From JBGTLW01 sp964614575 (GTDB taxonomy: Bacteria > Planctomycetota > Phycisphaerae > Phycisphaerales > Phycisphaeraceae), in the NCBI GenBank assembly GCA_964614575.1, contig CAZTLX010000002.1, positions 1 to 64,000 of the forward strand: 64,000 nucleotides of DNA, given 5' to 3'. The notes under the pieces were generated by a model that was not told where the DNA came from, searched no databases, and worked only from the letters and a program-made list of their open reading frames with translations. Made by a program: the position numbers and the translations under genes. Numbering within the stretch: position 1 is the stretch's first letter; the number at the start of each line of letters is the position of its first letter. Of the stretch, positions 7,835 through 16,584 are shown one piece after another.

Positions 7835-10651
7835 TCAAGGCTGGGGGGCCGTTTCCTTCAGAAACCGATCGACGGCGGCCCGCGGGTCAATTTCTCGCGC
7901 CCGGGTGGCGGCGGCGTGAGCGTCTTGGTCGCGGCCGAGTCTGGCGTAGAGCGCGGCGAGCCGGGTCTGGTGTTGCGCACGGCCCGGCTCCAGCATCGCG
8001 ACAGATTCGAGGTGGAACAACGCCTCCTGCATATCGCCCGACTGCAGGCACAGGGCGGCGGCGGTTTCACGCAGCGTCGCGTTGTAAGGCTGGCGGAAAA
8101 GAGCGCTCCACGCGGCGGCCCGCGCGGCGTCGAGGTCGCCCTTGGCGCGGTTGAGCGTGATCAACTCCTCGGCATGGGATGCGTCCTTGACTTCGATCCG
8201 GTCGAGGTATGTCAACGCCTCGATCGCCGCGTCGGCATCATCACGCTGCAGCGCGAGCTTGAGCGATTGCCGATACGACCACGGATCGACCGGGCAGGCC
8301 AACGCGTAACGCTCGATCGCCTCGGCCGCCTGCTCCGGCGAGCCGTGCTTCAGCGTCCACTCCGCGATCAGGCGTTGGATGCCGCGGTGATCGGCGTGGC
8401 TGGCGTGCAACTCGGCCAGGTATTCGGCGTGGCCGTCTTCCTGCGGCTTCTCAAGGGCCTCGATGATCTTCGCGGTCCGGTCGCCGAGGTCCTCTTCCGT
8501 ATCCAGGCCCCAAACGGTATTGACCTGTTGCCCGGCCCAGGATTTGAAGTCGGAGTAGAACGCGTCGCCACTACGCCCCGTCGCCTGCTCGATCGCCTCG
8601 ATGTTGCTCACCCCTTCGGCGTACAACTCGAGCATGGCGACCATGGCCTCGCGGCCGTGCGTGAGGGTCAGGTATTCGAGCATCCACGCGGCCTGCGCGT
8701 AAGCCAGCGGGCGTTCATACGGCCGGGTCGGTCGGATGAAGCCCCAGTTGATGTCGTTCAGAGAAAAGAGTTTGTCGTCGTGATACGCCCAGGCCAGCAA
8801 CTGGTGCTGGTCCCACGTGCGGCCCGTGGTTTCGATCGACACGGCACAGGCCTCGGTGAACCAGTGCGGGATGCGGTTGCGGGTCTGGGAGAGGGTGATG
8901 GTGTGGACGTATTCGTGGCCGACGACGTTGTGCCAGTCGTAGTGGCCCTTGTGTCTGGGGCCGACCTTGGGCGGGGTCAGCGCGAGCACGTCGCCGGTGC
9001 AGGCGGCGATGGTCCAGATGTCCGGCAGGCCGGTGATGCGCACGGCAAAGTGCTGGGCGTCGGGCATGATGTCGATCTGCGTCTTGACCGGCGGCTCGTG
9101 CCCGAAGTGCGCGGTGAAGCGGTCGTAGTAGCCGTCGGCGAATCGTGCCATGTCGCGGGCGAGCACGGCATCCGGGCCTTCGGGGTAACGGATCACAAAG
9201 TGCTTTGTTTCGATCGTCGGGTACGCGATCATCTCGCGGACGAGGGTGAGCTGGTTGTTGACGCGGGAGTTGAAGCGGTCGATCGCCTGGGCTTTCTCCA
9301 GTTCCTCGAGCGCGGCGGGCAGGTCGCCTTGTTGCATGAGCAGCAGGCCGAGTTCCAGGCGGGGCGCGGCCCAGCCGGGGGCACGGTCGATCGCCTCACG
9401 GAGCATCGACGCGCCCCACGCGTACTGCCGGGCGGTGGAGAGCGTGTCGCCGACGATGTAATACGCGTAAGGCGAGCCGGGCGACAGCGCATCGAGGTCG
9501 GCCAGCGCCCGCTTGGTCGCGCCCTCGTCGTAGGCCATCGCTTCGGTCGCCGCCAGCAACGCGCCAAGCTCGCGGTGTCGCGGGTAACGCAGCAGCGCCG
9601 GCTCGATCACCGCCCGGGCCGAGGCGACGTCTTTTTGACGCAGGAACGAACGCACTTCGATGACGTCGGCCAGCACGTGCTCGGGGTTGATGGCACGCAG
9701 CTTCTGCGCCGCGTTGGCGGCCCTCACGAAGTTGAACGTCTCCACGCTCAGCAGCCCGATGCCGTACCACGCCTCGCTCGCGCGGGGGTTGTAGCTGAGC
9801 GCTTCGAGCAGCGTGTTGCCGGCCTCGGGGAGGTTGCTCTTCTCGACCAGCAGCTCGGCTTCGGTCACGCGGGCCGGCCAGTAGAGCGGATCGACCTCGG
9901 CATAGATCCGCCCGAGCCACGCCATCACCGCGTGGTACTCCGCGGCGGGGCGGCCTTCGAGCCGAGCCAGGTCGGACACCGCCTTGGCCGCGGCTTCGAC
10001 GACCGCGGGGTCGCGCTCGATCCGCCCCTGCGCGTCGATAAAATCCCGCACCGCCTGATACGCCTCGACCGCCTTGGGCAGTTGCCCCGCCGTCTCGTAC
10101 GCCCGCCCCCGCAGCGCCATCGCTTCGATCCCCGCGACGCCGTCGAGCAGCTTGATCGCTGCGTCCGCCTCGCCGCGGCGCAGCGCCGCCTCCGCCCGCA
10201 GCCGCGGATCGGTCTTCTCATCGGCGAGGCTCGGGTGATTCAGCTCGTAACGCAGCAGCGCGAGCTGCGCCCGGATATCGAGCGGCAACGCATCCGGGTC
10301 ACCCAGCGCGTCCCATTGGCCGTGGAAAAGCCGCAGTTCGCGGCGTTGGTCGTCGAGAGTCAGCTCGTCATCCAGGATGCGCTGGACCACCGGCGAGAGG
10401 GTGATGCGGTTTTCCGGCATCGACTCGTCGGGTGACGCCTGCTGCTCGCGGATGTCGGCCCGCTCGCCTCTGATGCGGTCGATCAGTTCATCGACATCGC
10501 CTATGTCGGTGGCCGCGTCGCCGTCGGCGCCTTCCTGGCCGACCACGTGGGCGGCGGCCGGCGCGATCACCCACGTGAGGGAGAGCAGGCCGAGCAGGAA
10601 GATGCTCAGGACTTGAGCGGCGTGGCAGGAGATCATCGTTTGGCGGTTCAT
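7835..10651 (-). CDS. TPR protein with peptidase MA-like (gluzincin) domain
   Basis: A 938-residue exported protein. A signal peptide (SIFLLGLLSLTWVIAPAAAHV) is followed by many TPR-like helical pairs. A central zinc peptidase domain shows GHEYVH near residue 578 (HExxH) and a second Glu about 20 residues later in WFTEACAV, the gluzincin arrangement of 'peptidase MA-like' domains. More TPR repeats follow (SGDMQEALFHLES, LGRDQDAHAAATRARE). It is probably periplasmic or surface bound. The substrate is unknown. Its start lies 51 bp from the divergent aminotransferase start, so a short shared control region is likely. Confidence 0.87.
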   Translation of the reverse strand: MNRQTMISCHAAQVLSIFLLGLLSLTWVIAPAAAHVVGQEGADGDAATDIGDVDELIDRIRGERADIREQQASPDESMPENRITLSPVVQRILDDELTLDDQRRELRLFHGQWDALGDPDALPLDIRAQLALLRYELNHPSLADEKTDPRLRAEAALRRGEADAAIKLLDGVAGIEAMALRGRAYETAGQLPKAVEAYQAVRDFIDAQGRIERDPAVVEAAAKAVSDLARLEGRPAAEYHAVMAWLGRIYAEVDPLYWPARVTEAELLVEKSNLPEAGNTLLEALSYNPRASEAWYGIGLLSVETFNFVRAANAAQKLRAINPEHVLADVIEVRSFLRQKDVASARAVIEPALLRYPRHRELGALLAATEAMAYDEGATKRALADLDALSPGSPYAYYIVGDTLSTARQYAWGASMLREAIDRAPGWAAPRLELGLLLMQQGDLPAALEELEKAQAIDRFNSRVNNQLTLVREMIAYPTIETKHFVIRYPEGPDAVLARDMARFADGYYDRFTAHFGHEPPVKTQIDIMPDAQHFAVRITGLPDIWTIAACTGDVLALTPPKVGPRHKGHYDWHNVVGHEYVHTITLSQTRNRIPHWFTEACAVSIETTGRTWDQHQLLAWAYHDDKLFSLNDINWGFIRPTRPYERPLAYAQAAWMLEYLTLTHGREAMVAMLELYAEGVSNIEAIEQATGRSGDAFYSDFKSWAGQQVNTVWGLDTEEDLGDRTAKIIEALEKPQEDGHAEYLAELHASHADHRGIQRLIAEWTLKHGSPEQAAEAIERYALACPVDPWSYRQSLKLALQRDDADAAIEALTYLDRIEVKDASHAEELITLNRAKGDLDAARAAAWSALFRQPYNATLRETAAALCLQSGDMQEALFHLESVAMLEPGRAQHQTRLAALYARLGRDQDAHAAATRAREIDPRAAVDRFLKETAPQP

Positions 10652-10702
10652 CCGCGCGGCTCCGGTTGGACGAAGGGGCTACACAGTCTAGGATCGCGGG
10701 CC

Positions 10703-11866
10703 ATGAGCGACCATCCTTTATCATCACACACGGCTGCGGCGAGCGACTTGTTCCCCATCGTGGAGCGGATGTCGTTTTTTAACCACGCGGGGGTCGCTCC
10801 GATCAGCCCCGCGGCCGCGGCGGCGCTGCGGGTCTATGCCGATCAGGCCGTGGGGCAGGCGTACGTGGGCAGCGGCTGGTATCGACGGGCCACCGAGGTG
10901 AAAGCCGCCGCCGCGAAGCTCATCAACGCCGCGGGGCCGCACGAGATCGCCTTTGTCCCCAACACCACCACCGGCCTGGCCCAGGTCGCCAACGGCCTGC
11001 CGCTGGGCGAGGGCGACCGCGTGGTGATCACCAACGTCGAATACCCCGCCAACCGCTACCCGTGGGAGCACCTCGCCCGCACCCGCGGCATCGAGCTCTT
11101 CGAGGTCAAACAGCAGCCCGATGGGCGCATCGATGTCGAAGATGTGATCGACGCCATCACCGACCGCACGCGCGTGGTCGCGATCAGCCACGTGCAGTAC
11201 GCCTCCGGTTTCCGCGTCGACTTAAAGGCCATCAGCGGCGTGACGCGGCAGGTGCCCGGCAGGTGCTACCTATGCGTCGATGCGATCCAGAGCGTGGGGG
11301 TGCTGCCGGTCGATGTGCGGGCGCAGGGCATCGATTTCCTCGCCGCCGACGGGCACAAGTGGATGCTCGGGCCCGAGGGCTGCGGCATCTTCTACTGCCG
11401 AGAGGATCTGGCGCCACTGCTGACACCGACCGTCGTGGGGTGGATGTGCATGGAGAACGCCACCGACTACGGCAACTACCAGTACGCGCTGCTGCCGGAT
11501 GCAAGAAGGTTTGAGCCGGGCAGTTGGAACATCCCCGGCATCGTGGCGCTGGGCGCGAGCCTGGACCTGCTGCTGGAAGTCGGCATCGATGAAGTGTGGT
11601 CGCGCGTCGAAGCGCTGACCACGCGCTTGGGCGAGGGGTTAGCGGCAAAGGGCTATCGCATCTTCAGCCCGCGCAGGTCGGAGGCGGAGCGCAGCGGCAT
11701 CGTGGTCTTCGAGCCGGGCGAGGACAAGCCGCCCGCGCAGAAGATCGTCGATGACCTGGGCAAACAGGGCATCGTCATCGTCACTCGCGAGGGCCGCCTC
11801 CGCGCCAGCCCGCACTACTACAACACGGCCGAGCAGATCGATCGGCTGCTCGCGGCGCTGCCTTGA
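10703..11866 (+). CDS. Class V aminotransferase (cysteine desulfurase/isopenicillin N epimerase-like)
   Basis: A 387-residue PLP enzyme. The lysine that binds PLP is in DGHKWMLGPEGCGIFY, preceded by the Asp/Gln motif VDAIQSVGVLPVDV; the N-terminal SFFNHAGVAPIS motif is typical of the NifS/isopenicillin epimerase branch. There is no clear active-site Cys loop, so a true desulfurase role is doubtful. The Met at 10703 begins just before the family start; the open frame upstream overlaps the divergent peptidase gene. It converges on a lipoprotein gene with 46 bp between the stops. Confidence 0.87.
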   Translation: MSDHPLSSHTAAASDLFPIVERMSFFNHAGVAPISPAAAAALRVYADQAVGQAYVGSGWYRRATEVKAAAAKLINAAGPHEIAFVPNTTTGLAQVANGLPLGEGDRVVITNVEYPANRYPWEHLARTRGIELFEVKQQPDGRIDVEDVIDAITDRTRVVAISHVQYASGFRVDLKAISGVTRQVPGRCYLCVDAIQSVGVLPVDVRAQGIDFLAADGHKWMLGPEGCGIFYCREDLAPLLTPTVVGWMCMENATDYGNYQYALLPDARRFEPGSWNIPGIVALGASLDLLLEVGIDEVWSRVEALTTRLGEGLAAKGYRIFSPRRSEAERSGIVVFEPGEDKPPAQKIVDDLGKQGIVIVTREGRLRASPHYYNTAEQIDRLLAALP

Positions 11867-11912
11867 ATGTGGGGGTATGGGTACGCACGGAGTTCGCGGT
11901 GAGCGCGTATCA

Positions 11913-12734
11913 TCAATCCGCGTCTTCCAACGGCACGACCTGCACGTCCCAGCCGCCGCCGCGGGGGGCGGCGGTGTCAAAGCTTTTATCGGGGAGGTCG
12001 CGGTTGGTCTGGACCTTCATCAGGTCGATGATCGAGGTGTTCTGCGAGTCATCGAGCGTCGCGACGCGGCGGGGCAGCAGGCTGTCACGGTCGTACCACA
12101 GGTCGATCCGCGTCTGATCCATCCGCACCCCCGGAAGGGGGGTCAGCGTTAAGTGCAGCGAGTTCTCGGGGTCTTCCGGGGAAGGCTCGACTAATTCCAC
12201 CGCGAACCGTGCAAGGATGTCCGCCTTCTTCGCGTCCAGCGGCATCACGAACGGCGACTCGCCCAGCTTCATCGGCTGACCTTGCTCATCCGCATCCACC
12301 ATCTGGCGTCGGGTGAAGGTCTTGTCCTGGCTGTCGCGTTCGGCAAGCCAGACGCCGTCGAACGTGTAACGCAGGTCGATCTTTCTCGCCGCGCCATCGA
12401 CCAGTAACCTGTCGAAGCGGGCGTCGAACTTCGCGGGCGGGCCGGCCTCGTAGCGGAATTCGCCGAAGCGCCGCTGCTCGTCGCCGAGCAGGCCCTGCAC
12501 CCGGTCGTAGCGGAGGTTGGCTTTGAGGGTTTTGAGCTGCGCGGCCGCGGCTTCGATGTCGTCGAGCAGCTTCTCGACTTGCGGTGTCGCCGGCGCGGTC
12601 TGCGTCTGCGTTGCCGTCTGCGTCGCGGCGGTGGGGGGGGGAGTCGGTTGGTCTGCGGCCTGGGCGGGCGACCCGCACCCAAGCAGACACAGCGGCATCA
12701 GCGCAGCCAATAGCAGGCGGTTGTTCGTGTTCAT
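11913..12734 (-). CDS. LolA-like outer-membrane lipoprotein-sorting protein (lipoprotein)
   Basis: A 273-residue lipoprotein: signal peptide RLLLAALMPLCLLGC with a lipobox ending at Cys, a Thr/Gln/Pro linker, then a LolA/LolB-like region (LKTLKANLRYDRVQGLLGD...RFDRLLVDGA...VWLAERDSQDKTFTRRQMV...LHLTLTP...IDLWYDRDSLLPRRVATLDDSQNTSIIDLMKV). This fold carries lipid moieties between membranes. The Met at 12734 gives a perfect lipoprotein signal; an upstream in-frame Met does not. A small 58-aa gene precedes it by 31 bp on the same strand. Confidence 0.85.
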   Translation of the reverse strand: MNTNNRLLLAALMPLCLLGCGSPAQAADQPTPPPTAATQTATQTQTAPATPQVEKLLDDIEAAAAQLKTLKANLRYDRVQGLLGDEQRRFGEFRYEAGPPAKFDARFDRLLVDGAARKIDLRYTFDGVWLAERDSQDKTFTRRQMVDADEQGQPMKLGESPFVMPLDAKKADILARFAVELVEPSPEDPENSLHLTLTPLPGVRMDQTRIDLWYDRDSLLPRRVATLDDSQNTSIIDLMKVQTNRDLPDKSFDTAAPRGGGWDVQVVPLEDAD

Positions 12735-12765
12735 AGTGATGAAGGATAGCCCGGCCACGCGGGGT

Positions 12766-12942
12766 TCACGGCCGATCGGTCGCACCGGGCTCGGGCTGGA
12801 AGTCGTCGGCCTGGTGCAAGGCTTGCAGCGAGGGGGGCGCGGCCTGGGAATCGGTCTTCGCGGAGCCGGTGATCTCCACCCGGCCGATCGGCAGCAGCAG
12901 CGGCAGGGAGAAGAGCAGCACCTTGAAGCGAAAGCTGTTCAT
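12766..12942 (-). CDS. Small exported or membrane-anchored peptide (58 aa)
   Basis: Minus-strand reading from the ATG at 12942 gives 58 residues: MNSFRFKVLLFSLPLLLPIG, a short basic-then-hydrophobic segment, followed by a polar tail ending GATDRP. The hydrophobic part could be a signal anchor. It sits 31 bp upstream of the LolA-like lipoprotein gene and could be in its operon. There is no clear Shine-Dalgarno sequence, and no family is recognised. Confidence 0.45.
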   Translation of the reverse strand: MNSFRFKVLLFSLPLLLPIGRVEITGSAKTDSQAAPPSLQALHQADDFQPEPGATDRP

Positions 12943-13024
12943 TTATGAACTCATTGTAGCCCAAGCGGGCGGGGGGTGGAAGTGGGGCGGCTTCCGATAC
13001 GCACACGTGGGGGCATTCTCAAAC

Positions 13025-13146
13025 GCCTCCCCCTTGAGGGGGAGGCTGGAAGGGGGTGCGTGGTCACCACACTCGCAATAGCCGTCACCTCTGCCGCGCA
13101 CTGCTCACGCCTCACCCTCCCCAATTCGTCCCTCAAGGGAGGGGGG
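13025..13146. repeat. Inverted pair of REP-like palindromes
   Basis: The copy at 13025-13058 holds a hairpin with 10-bp arms (GCCTCCCCCT and its complement) followed by TGGAAGGGGGTG. The copy at 13113-13146 is a diverged version in opposite orientation, also centred on CCTCAAGGGAGG. A facing pair of short GC-rich palindromes in an intergenic gap is typical of REP/BIME elements. The rest of the 312-bp gap 12943-13254 shows no gene. Confidence 0.65.
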
Positions 13147-13254
13147 ATTCAAGCTGACGCACGACCCGCCCATGTGCTGGTGCGGCGTCTTTGCCCCGGC
13201 AAGTCGTGCATTGCGACGGTTTCGCGAAGCCACACGCGGCGGGAGGCGCGGGCG

Positions 13255-13689
13255 TCAGACCCACACGTTCATGAACAGCGCGTCTTCGGTGTTCTTGCCG
13301 ACGAGCTTGCCCACGGTGGAGGTGACGAACTTCACCTCGTACTGCGGGTGGGCGTCGAGCCATTCGTTGACCTGCTGGTCCATGTGATCGATGGCGTCGA
13401 GGCGGAGCTTGGCGACGAAGGTCTTGACGTGGATCGCGCCGGTGCCGGGGCTGTTTGGCGTACGGTTCCACTTGTCTTCGTGGCGGACATCCGGGCCGAA
13501 GGTCTGGATCGTGCGGCCGGAGCTGGTCTCGCCCGACTCGTCCGGGGCCGAGAGATCGATATCGATCGGTGCCAGGTCCGACGCGTCGGCCGGGTCCACC
13601 TCTTCGAGTTCTTCGAGTTCCTCGACATCGATCGGGATCGCGTCGGCCAGCAACTCATCATCCGACTTGGCTTTGCGGCTCTCGGCCAT
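13255..13689 (-). CDS. Hypothetical acidic-N-terminus protein (144 aa)
   Basis: A 144-residue soluble protein. The first third is very acidic (DVEELEELEEVDPADASD), followed by a basic/aromatic patch (PDVRHEDKWNRTPNSPGTGA) and a compact C-terminal domain (HVKTFVAKLRLDAIDHMDQQVNEWL...EVKFVTSTVGKLVGK...ALFMNVWV) with alternating strand and helix character. It ends in a hydrophobic VWV. I do not recognise a family; the C-terminal domain looks conserved and folded. Monocistronic as far as can be seen. Confidence 0.7.
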   Translation of the reverse strand: MAESRKAKSDDELLADAIPIDVEELEELEEVDPADASDLAPIDIDLSAPDESGETSSGRTIQTFGPDVRHEDKWNRTPNSPGTGAIHVKTFVAKLRLDAIDHMDQQVNEWLDAHPQYEVKFVTSTVGKLVGKNTEDALFMNVWV

Positions 13690-13805
13690 GTTTACCCCTT
13701 TGCCCTTGAATGGGCGGCAAGAAACGCAGTGAACAAAAGAAACACACCACCACCCCCCGGAACTTTCAGATCACGACCGGAGCAAGCCCGGCCTTACCCC
13801 CGAAT

Positions 13806-14216
13806 CTACCGCATCATCGCTCCGCCGACAAGGCCGGCGTCTGCCACCGCGTCCCAATGGCGGCAGCTGCGGCGGGTCAGCGTCAGTCGGCCGTGGAACT
13901 GCCGGGTCCGCAGGTCGAGGACGAGGCGTCGGGGCGTCCAGATGCGTTCGACGGCTAAGCCCCAATCGACCCGCCGAACCCGCCCGCGACCGCCCGAGAG
14001 CGGCCCCGCGTATTCCAGATACCGCGTGCGGTGGTGGGGCAACGGCCGCAGCACGAGGCGGGTGGCCGCGGCCCAATGCGCCGTGGGCAGGGTGACCCGC
14101 GCCGCCCAGAGCCGATGCTCGGCGTCGGCTGACACCGTCGGGTCCAGCACCAGCAGATCGTGATGGTGGCCGGTCGAGGCGGTGTGAAGCAGCAGGACCA
14201 GGGGCAGGTGTCGCAT
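13806..14216 (-). CDS. Hypothetical Arg/His-rich protein with possible signal peptide
   Basis: A 136-residue frame starting MRHLPLVLLLHTASTGHHHD, a possible short signal sequence, followed by a beta-like, Arg-rich region (WAARVTLPTAHWAAATRLVLRPLP...VERIWTPRRLVLDLRTRQF). It fills the gap between the divergent TPR lipoprotein gene and the upstream small gene. Coding potential is plausible but not certain because long spurious frames are common at this GC content. Confidence 0.45.
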   Translation of the reverse strand: MRHLPLVLLLHTASTGHHHDLLVLDPTVSADAEHRLWAARVTLPTAHWAAATRLVLRPLPHHRTRYLEYAGPLSGGRGRVRRVDWGLAVERIWTPRRLVLDLRTRQFHGRLTLTRRSCRHWDAVADAGLVGGAMMR

Positions 14217-14298
14217 AACGGGAGTTTGTATCCGTGAGCGGCCGATCATATCCTCACGGGTCGATCCAAGCCCCTACTCCGCAGATCAGGGAACGCAC

Positions 14299-15042
14299 AT
14301 GCATACCACACGGCAGATTAAACCGGCAACGTCATTCGCGGGAAAACACGTTTTGATCGGATGCCTGTTGGTTGGGGCGCTGGCGATGACCGCCTGCTCG
14401 GTCAGCGACGTGCGCAAGCAGACGCGGGCGCAGAACCAGCGCGAGCTGGGCGTGGCCGCCTACAACGTCGGCAACTACGCCCAGGCCCGTCTCCACCTCG
14501 AAGCCGCCATCGAAGCCAAGCCCGGCGACTTCCGTCAGAACTACTGGCTGGGCATGGTCGAGCTGGCTCAAGGCAACCCCCTGGCTGCCCAGCGCCAGTT
14601 CGAATACGCCTGGACCGTCCGGCAGGACGACCCGGAGTGGACCCCGAAGATCCTCGACGGCCTCGCCGAGTCGCTCCTCCAGCAGGGCCGCACCGATGCC
14701 CTGCACACCTTCCTGGCCGACACCGCTTCGCGCTACGGCACCACCGACGCCTACCTCCGCGAGGCGGACTACCTGGTAAAGACCGGCGACCCGGACGGCG
14801 CACAGATCGCCTTCCAGAAAGCCGCCCGTGTCTCGGGGCGCGACGACCCCGCGGTCTACCTGGCCATCGCCGAGTTCTACGAATCGGTCAATGATGTGCC
14901 CAATGCGGTGACCGCGCTGCGCTACGCCTACTATCTCGACCCGGGCAACGAGAAAGTCGCGGCGATGTTCCGGCAGTTCGGCATCGTCCCCGGCCCGACC
15001 CTGCGCCTCGAACCGCCCCAGCCCGACCTGCTCGACGAGTAG
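14299..15042 (+). CDS. TPR lipoprotein
   Basis: A 247-residue lipoprotein: hydrophobic signal VLIGCLLVGALAMTAC with the lipidated Cys at the end, then TPR motifs (ELGVAAYNVGNYAQARLHLEAAIEAKPGD; GMVELAQGNPLAAQRQFEYAWTV; DVPNAVTALRYAYYLDPGNEKVAAMFRQFG). Such proteins act as periplasmic scaffolds. It is 93 bp upstream of trkA on the same strand; that spacing allows, but does not prove, co-transcription. Confidence 0.85.
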   Translation: MHTTRQIKPATSFAGKHVLIGCLLVGALAMTACSVSDVRKQTRAQNQRELGVAAYNVGNYAQARLHLEAAIEAKPGDFRQNYWLGMVELAQGNPLAAQRQFEYAWTVRQDDPEWTPKILDGLAESLLQQGRTDALHTFLADTASRYGTTDAYLREADYLVKTGDPDGAQIAFQKAARVSGRDDPAVYLAIAEFYESVNDVPNAVTALRYAYYLDPGNEKVAAMFRQFGIVPGPTLRLEPPQPDLLDE

Positions 15043-15135
15043 CGCACCCGCCGAACCCTCAGGCTCGGCGATGGGTCAAATCGCGCGCTCGTCCAGCTCG
15101 TCCATGCCCCGGTATCGCCGTCACCGAGAACCGCC

Positions 15136-16470
15136 ATGAACATCATCATCTGCGGCGCCGGCGATGTCGGCCGGCACTCGGCGGAGGTCCTCTCCCCCGC
15201 CGGGCACAACATCACCGTGATCGATCTGGATCAGGCGAAGCTCGCGATCCTCGATGACATGATCGATGTGCGTACGCTCGAAGGCGACTCCACCCGGGCC
15301 GATGTCCTGCGCGAGGCGGGGGTCAAGAACGCCGACCTGCTCATCGCCGCGACCAACATCGACCAGATCAACCTGCTGACCTGCGCGGTGGCCACCGCGC
15401 TGGGCGTCGGCCAGTGCATCGCGCGGGTGCATCACTCGGCGTTTTATGAGGGACACGGGCTGGACTACGGCCGGGCGCTGGGCATCGACCACCTGATCTG
15501 CCCGGAGGCGACCACCGCCTCCGCCATCGCCGCCGTCCTCCGCAGCCCCGGGGCGCTGGCGATCGAGTCGTTCGCCCGCGGCAAGGTGGAGATGCAATCG
15601 TTGCCGGTCAGCGACGACGCCAAGGCTGTCGGCAAGCCCCTCAAAGAACTCAAGCTGCCCGGGGCACGCATCGCGGCGATGAATCATCAGGGCACGCCCA
15701 TGCTCCCGCTGGCGGACACCGTCATCCACGCCGGTGATGTGGTCACGCTCGTCGGCGACGCCAAAACCTTCGACCAGACCCGCAAGCTCTTCGACACCGC
15801 GGCGGGGGAACGGCTGAGCGTGATGATCATGGGCGGCACCTCGCTGGCGGTGTGGCTCTGCCGGGCCTTGCGCACCCGCAACGTCTCGATCCGACTCTTC
15901 GAGGCCGACCGCGCCCGCGCCGAAGAGCTGGCCGAGAAGCTCGACTGGATCACCGTGCTGCACGCGGACGTGATCAACACCGATGCGCTGCAGGACGAGC
16001 GGGTGGATCAGGCGGATGCGTTTGTCGCGGTGACCAACGACGACGAGACGAACATCCTCGCCGCGGCCCGTGCCAAGAGCATGAAGGTCAAGTCGGCGGT
16101 GGCGGTGCTGCAGCGCGGGACCTACCTGCACCTGCTCGAACACGTCGGCATCGACAAGGCGTTTAGCCCGCGCGAGACGGCGGTGGTGGAGATGCTGCGG
16201 CGGCTGGAGACCGGGCCGATGCGGCACCTCGGCTCGCTGGAGGCGGGGATCGCCGAGATGTATGAGATGCGGGTGTCCGAAAAGGCCCCGGCGGTGGGCA
16301 CCTCCCTGCGCGAGCTGAAGCTGCCGCCCGGCGCGTCGATCGCGGTGATCAACCGAGGCGAGCAGGTCTTCATCCCCGGAGCCGACGACCAATTCGAGCC
16401 CCTGGACACCGCCGTGGTCATCGCCCCCGGCAGTGCACGCAAGGCGCTGCGGAAACTGTTCGCCCATTAA
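15136..16470 (+). CDS. trkA: Trk potassium uptake NAD-binding protein TrkA
   Basis: A 444-residue peripheral gating subunit of the Trk potassium transporter. Two tandem RCK units are visible: the first begins MNIIICGAGDVGRHSAEVL (a GxGxxG nucleotide-binding motif) with VIDLD as the acidic strand end; the second begins near residue 231 with IMGGTSLAVWLCRAL, in which the glycine motif is degenerate, so this half may not bind NAD(H). TrkA_C-like domains follow each. The partner trkH starts 114 bp downstream, after a heptanucleotide repeat. Confidence 0.95.
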   Translation: MNIIICGAGDVGRHSAEVLSPAGHNITVIDLDQAKLAILDDMIDVRTLEGDSTRADVLREAGVKNADLLIAATNIDQINLLTCAVATALGVGQCIARVHHSAFYEGHGLDYGRALGIDHLICPEATTASAIAAVLRSPGALAIESFARGKVEMQSLPVSDDAKAVGKPLKELKLPGARIAAMNHQGTPMLPLADTVIHAGDVVTLVGDAKTFDQTRKLFDTAAGERLSVMIMGGTSLAVWLCRALRTRNVSIRLFEADRARAEELAEKLDWITVLHADVINTDALQDERVDQADAFVAVTNDDETNILAAARAKSMKVKSAVAVLQRGTYLHLLEHVGIDKAFSPRETAVVEMLRRLETGPMRHLGSLEAGIAEMYEMRVSEKAPAVGTSLRELKLPPGASIAVINRGEQVFIPGADDQFEPLDTAVVIAPGSARKALRKLFAH

Positions 16471-16522
16471 GGTTCGGGGGACGGGGACCCGGGGGTGCTG
16501 CGGCGCAACCGATAAACTCCGC

Positions 16523-16578
16523 CTGATCCCTGATCCCTGATCCCTGATCCCTGATCCCTGATCCCTGATCCCTGATCT
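16523..16578 (+). repeat. Heptanucleotide tandem repeat (CTGATCC)n between trkA and trkH
   Basis: Seven exact copies of the 7-bp unit CTGATCC (16523-16571) are followed by one copy with a single change (CTGATCT). The array ends six bases before the trkH start codon, so it occupies the place of the ribosome-binding site and leader. Repeat-number change would alter spacing rather than reading frame. Confidence 0.95.
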
Positions 16579-16584
16579 CTACCC

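Noticed and set aside
5061..10435. Very long plus-strand open frames of over 850 codons at 5061-7799 and 7832-10435
   Set aside because: They lie opposite genes with signal peptides and clear domains, are Arg/Gly/Val/Asp-rich with no motif, and are expected shadows of high-GC coding sequence.
12976..14163. 395-codon plus-strand frame
   Set aside because: Runs through a REP pair and antisense to two minus-strand genes; composition is shadow-like.
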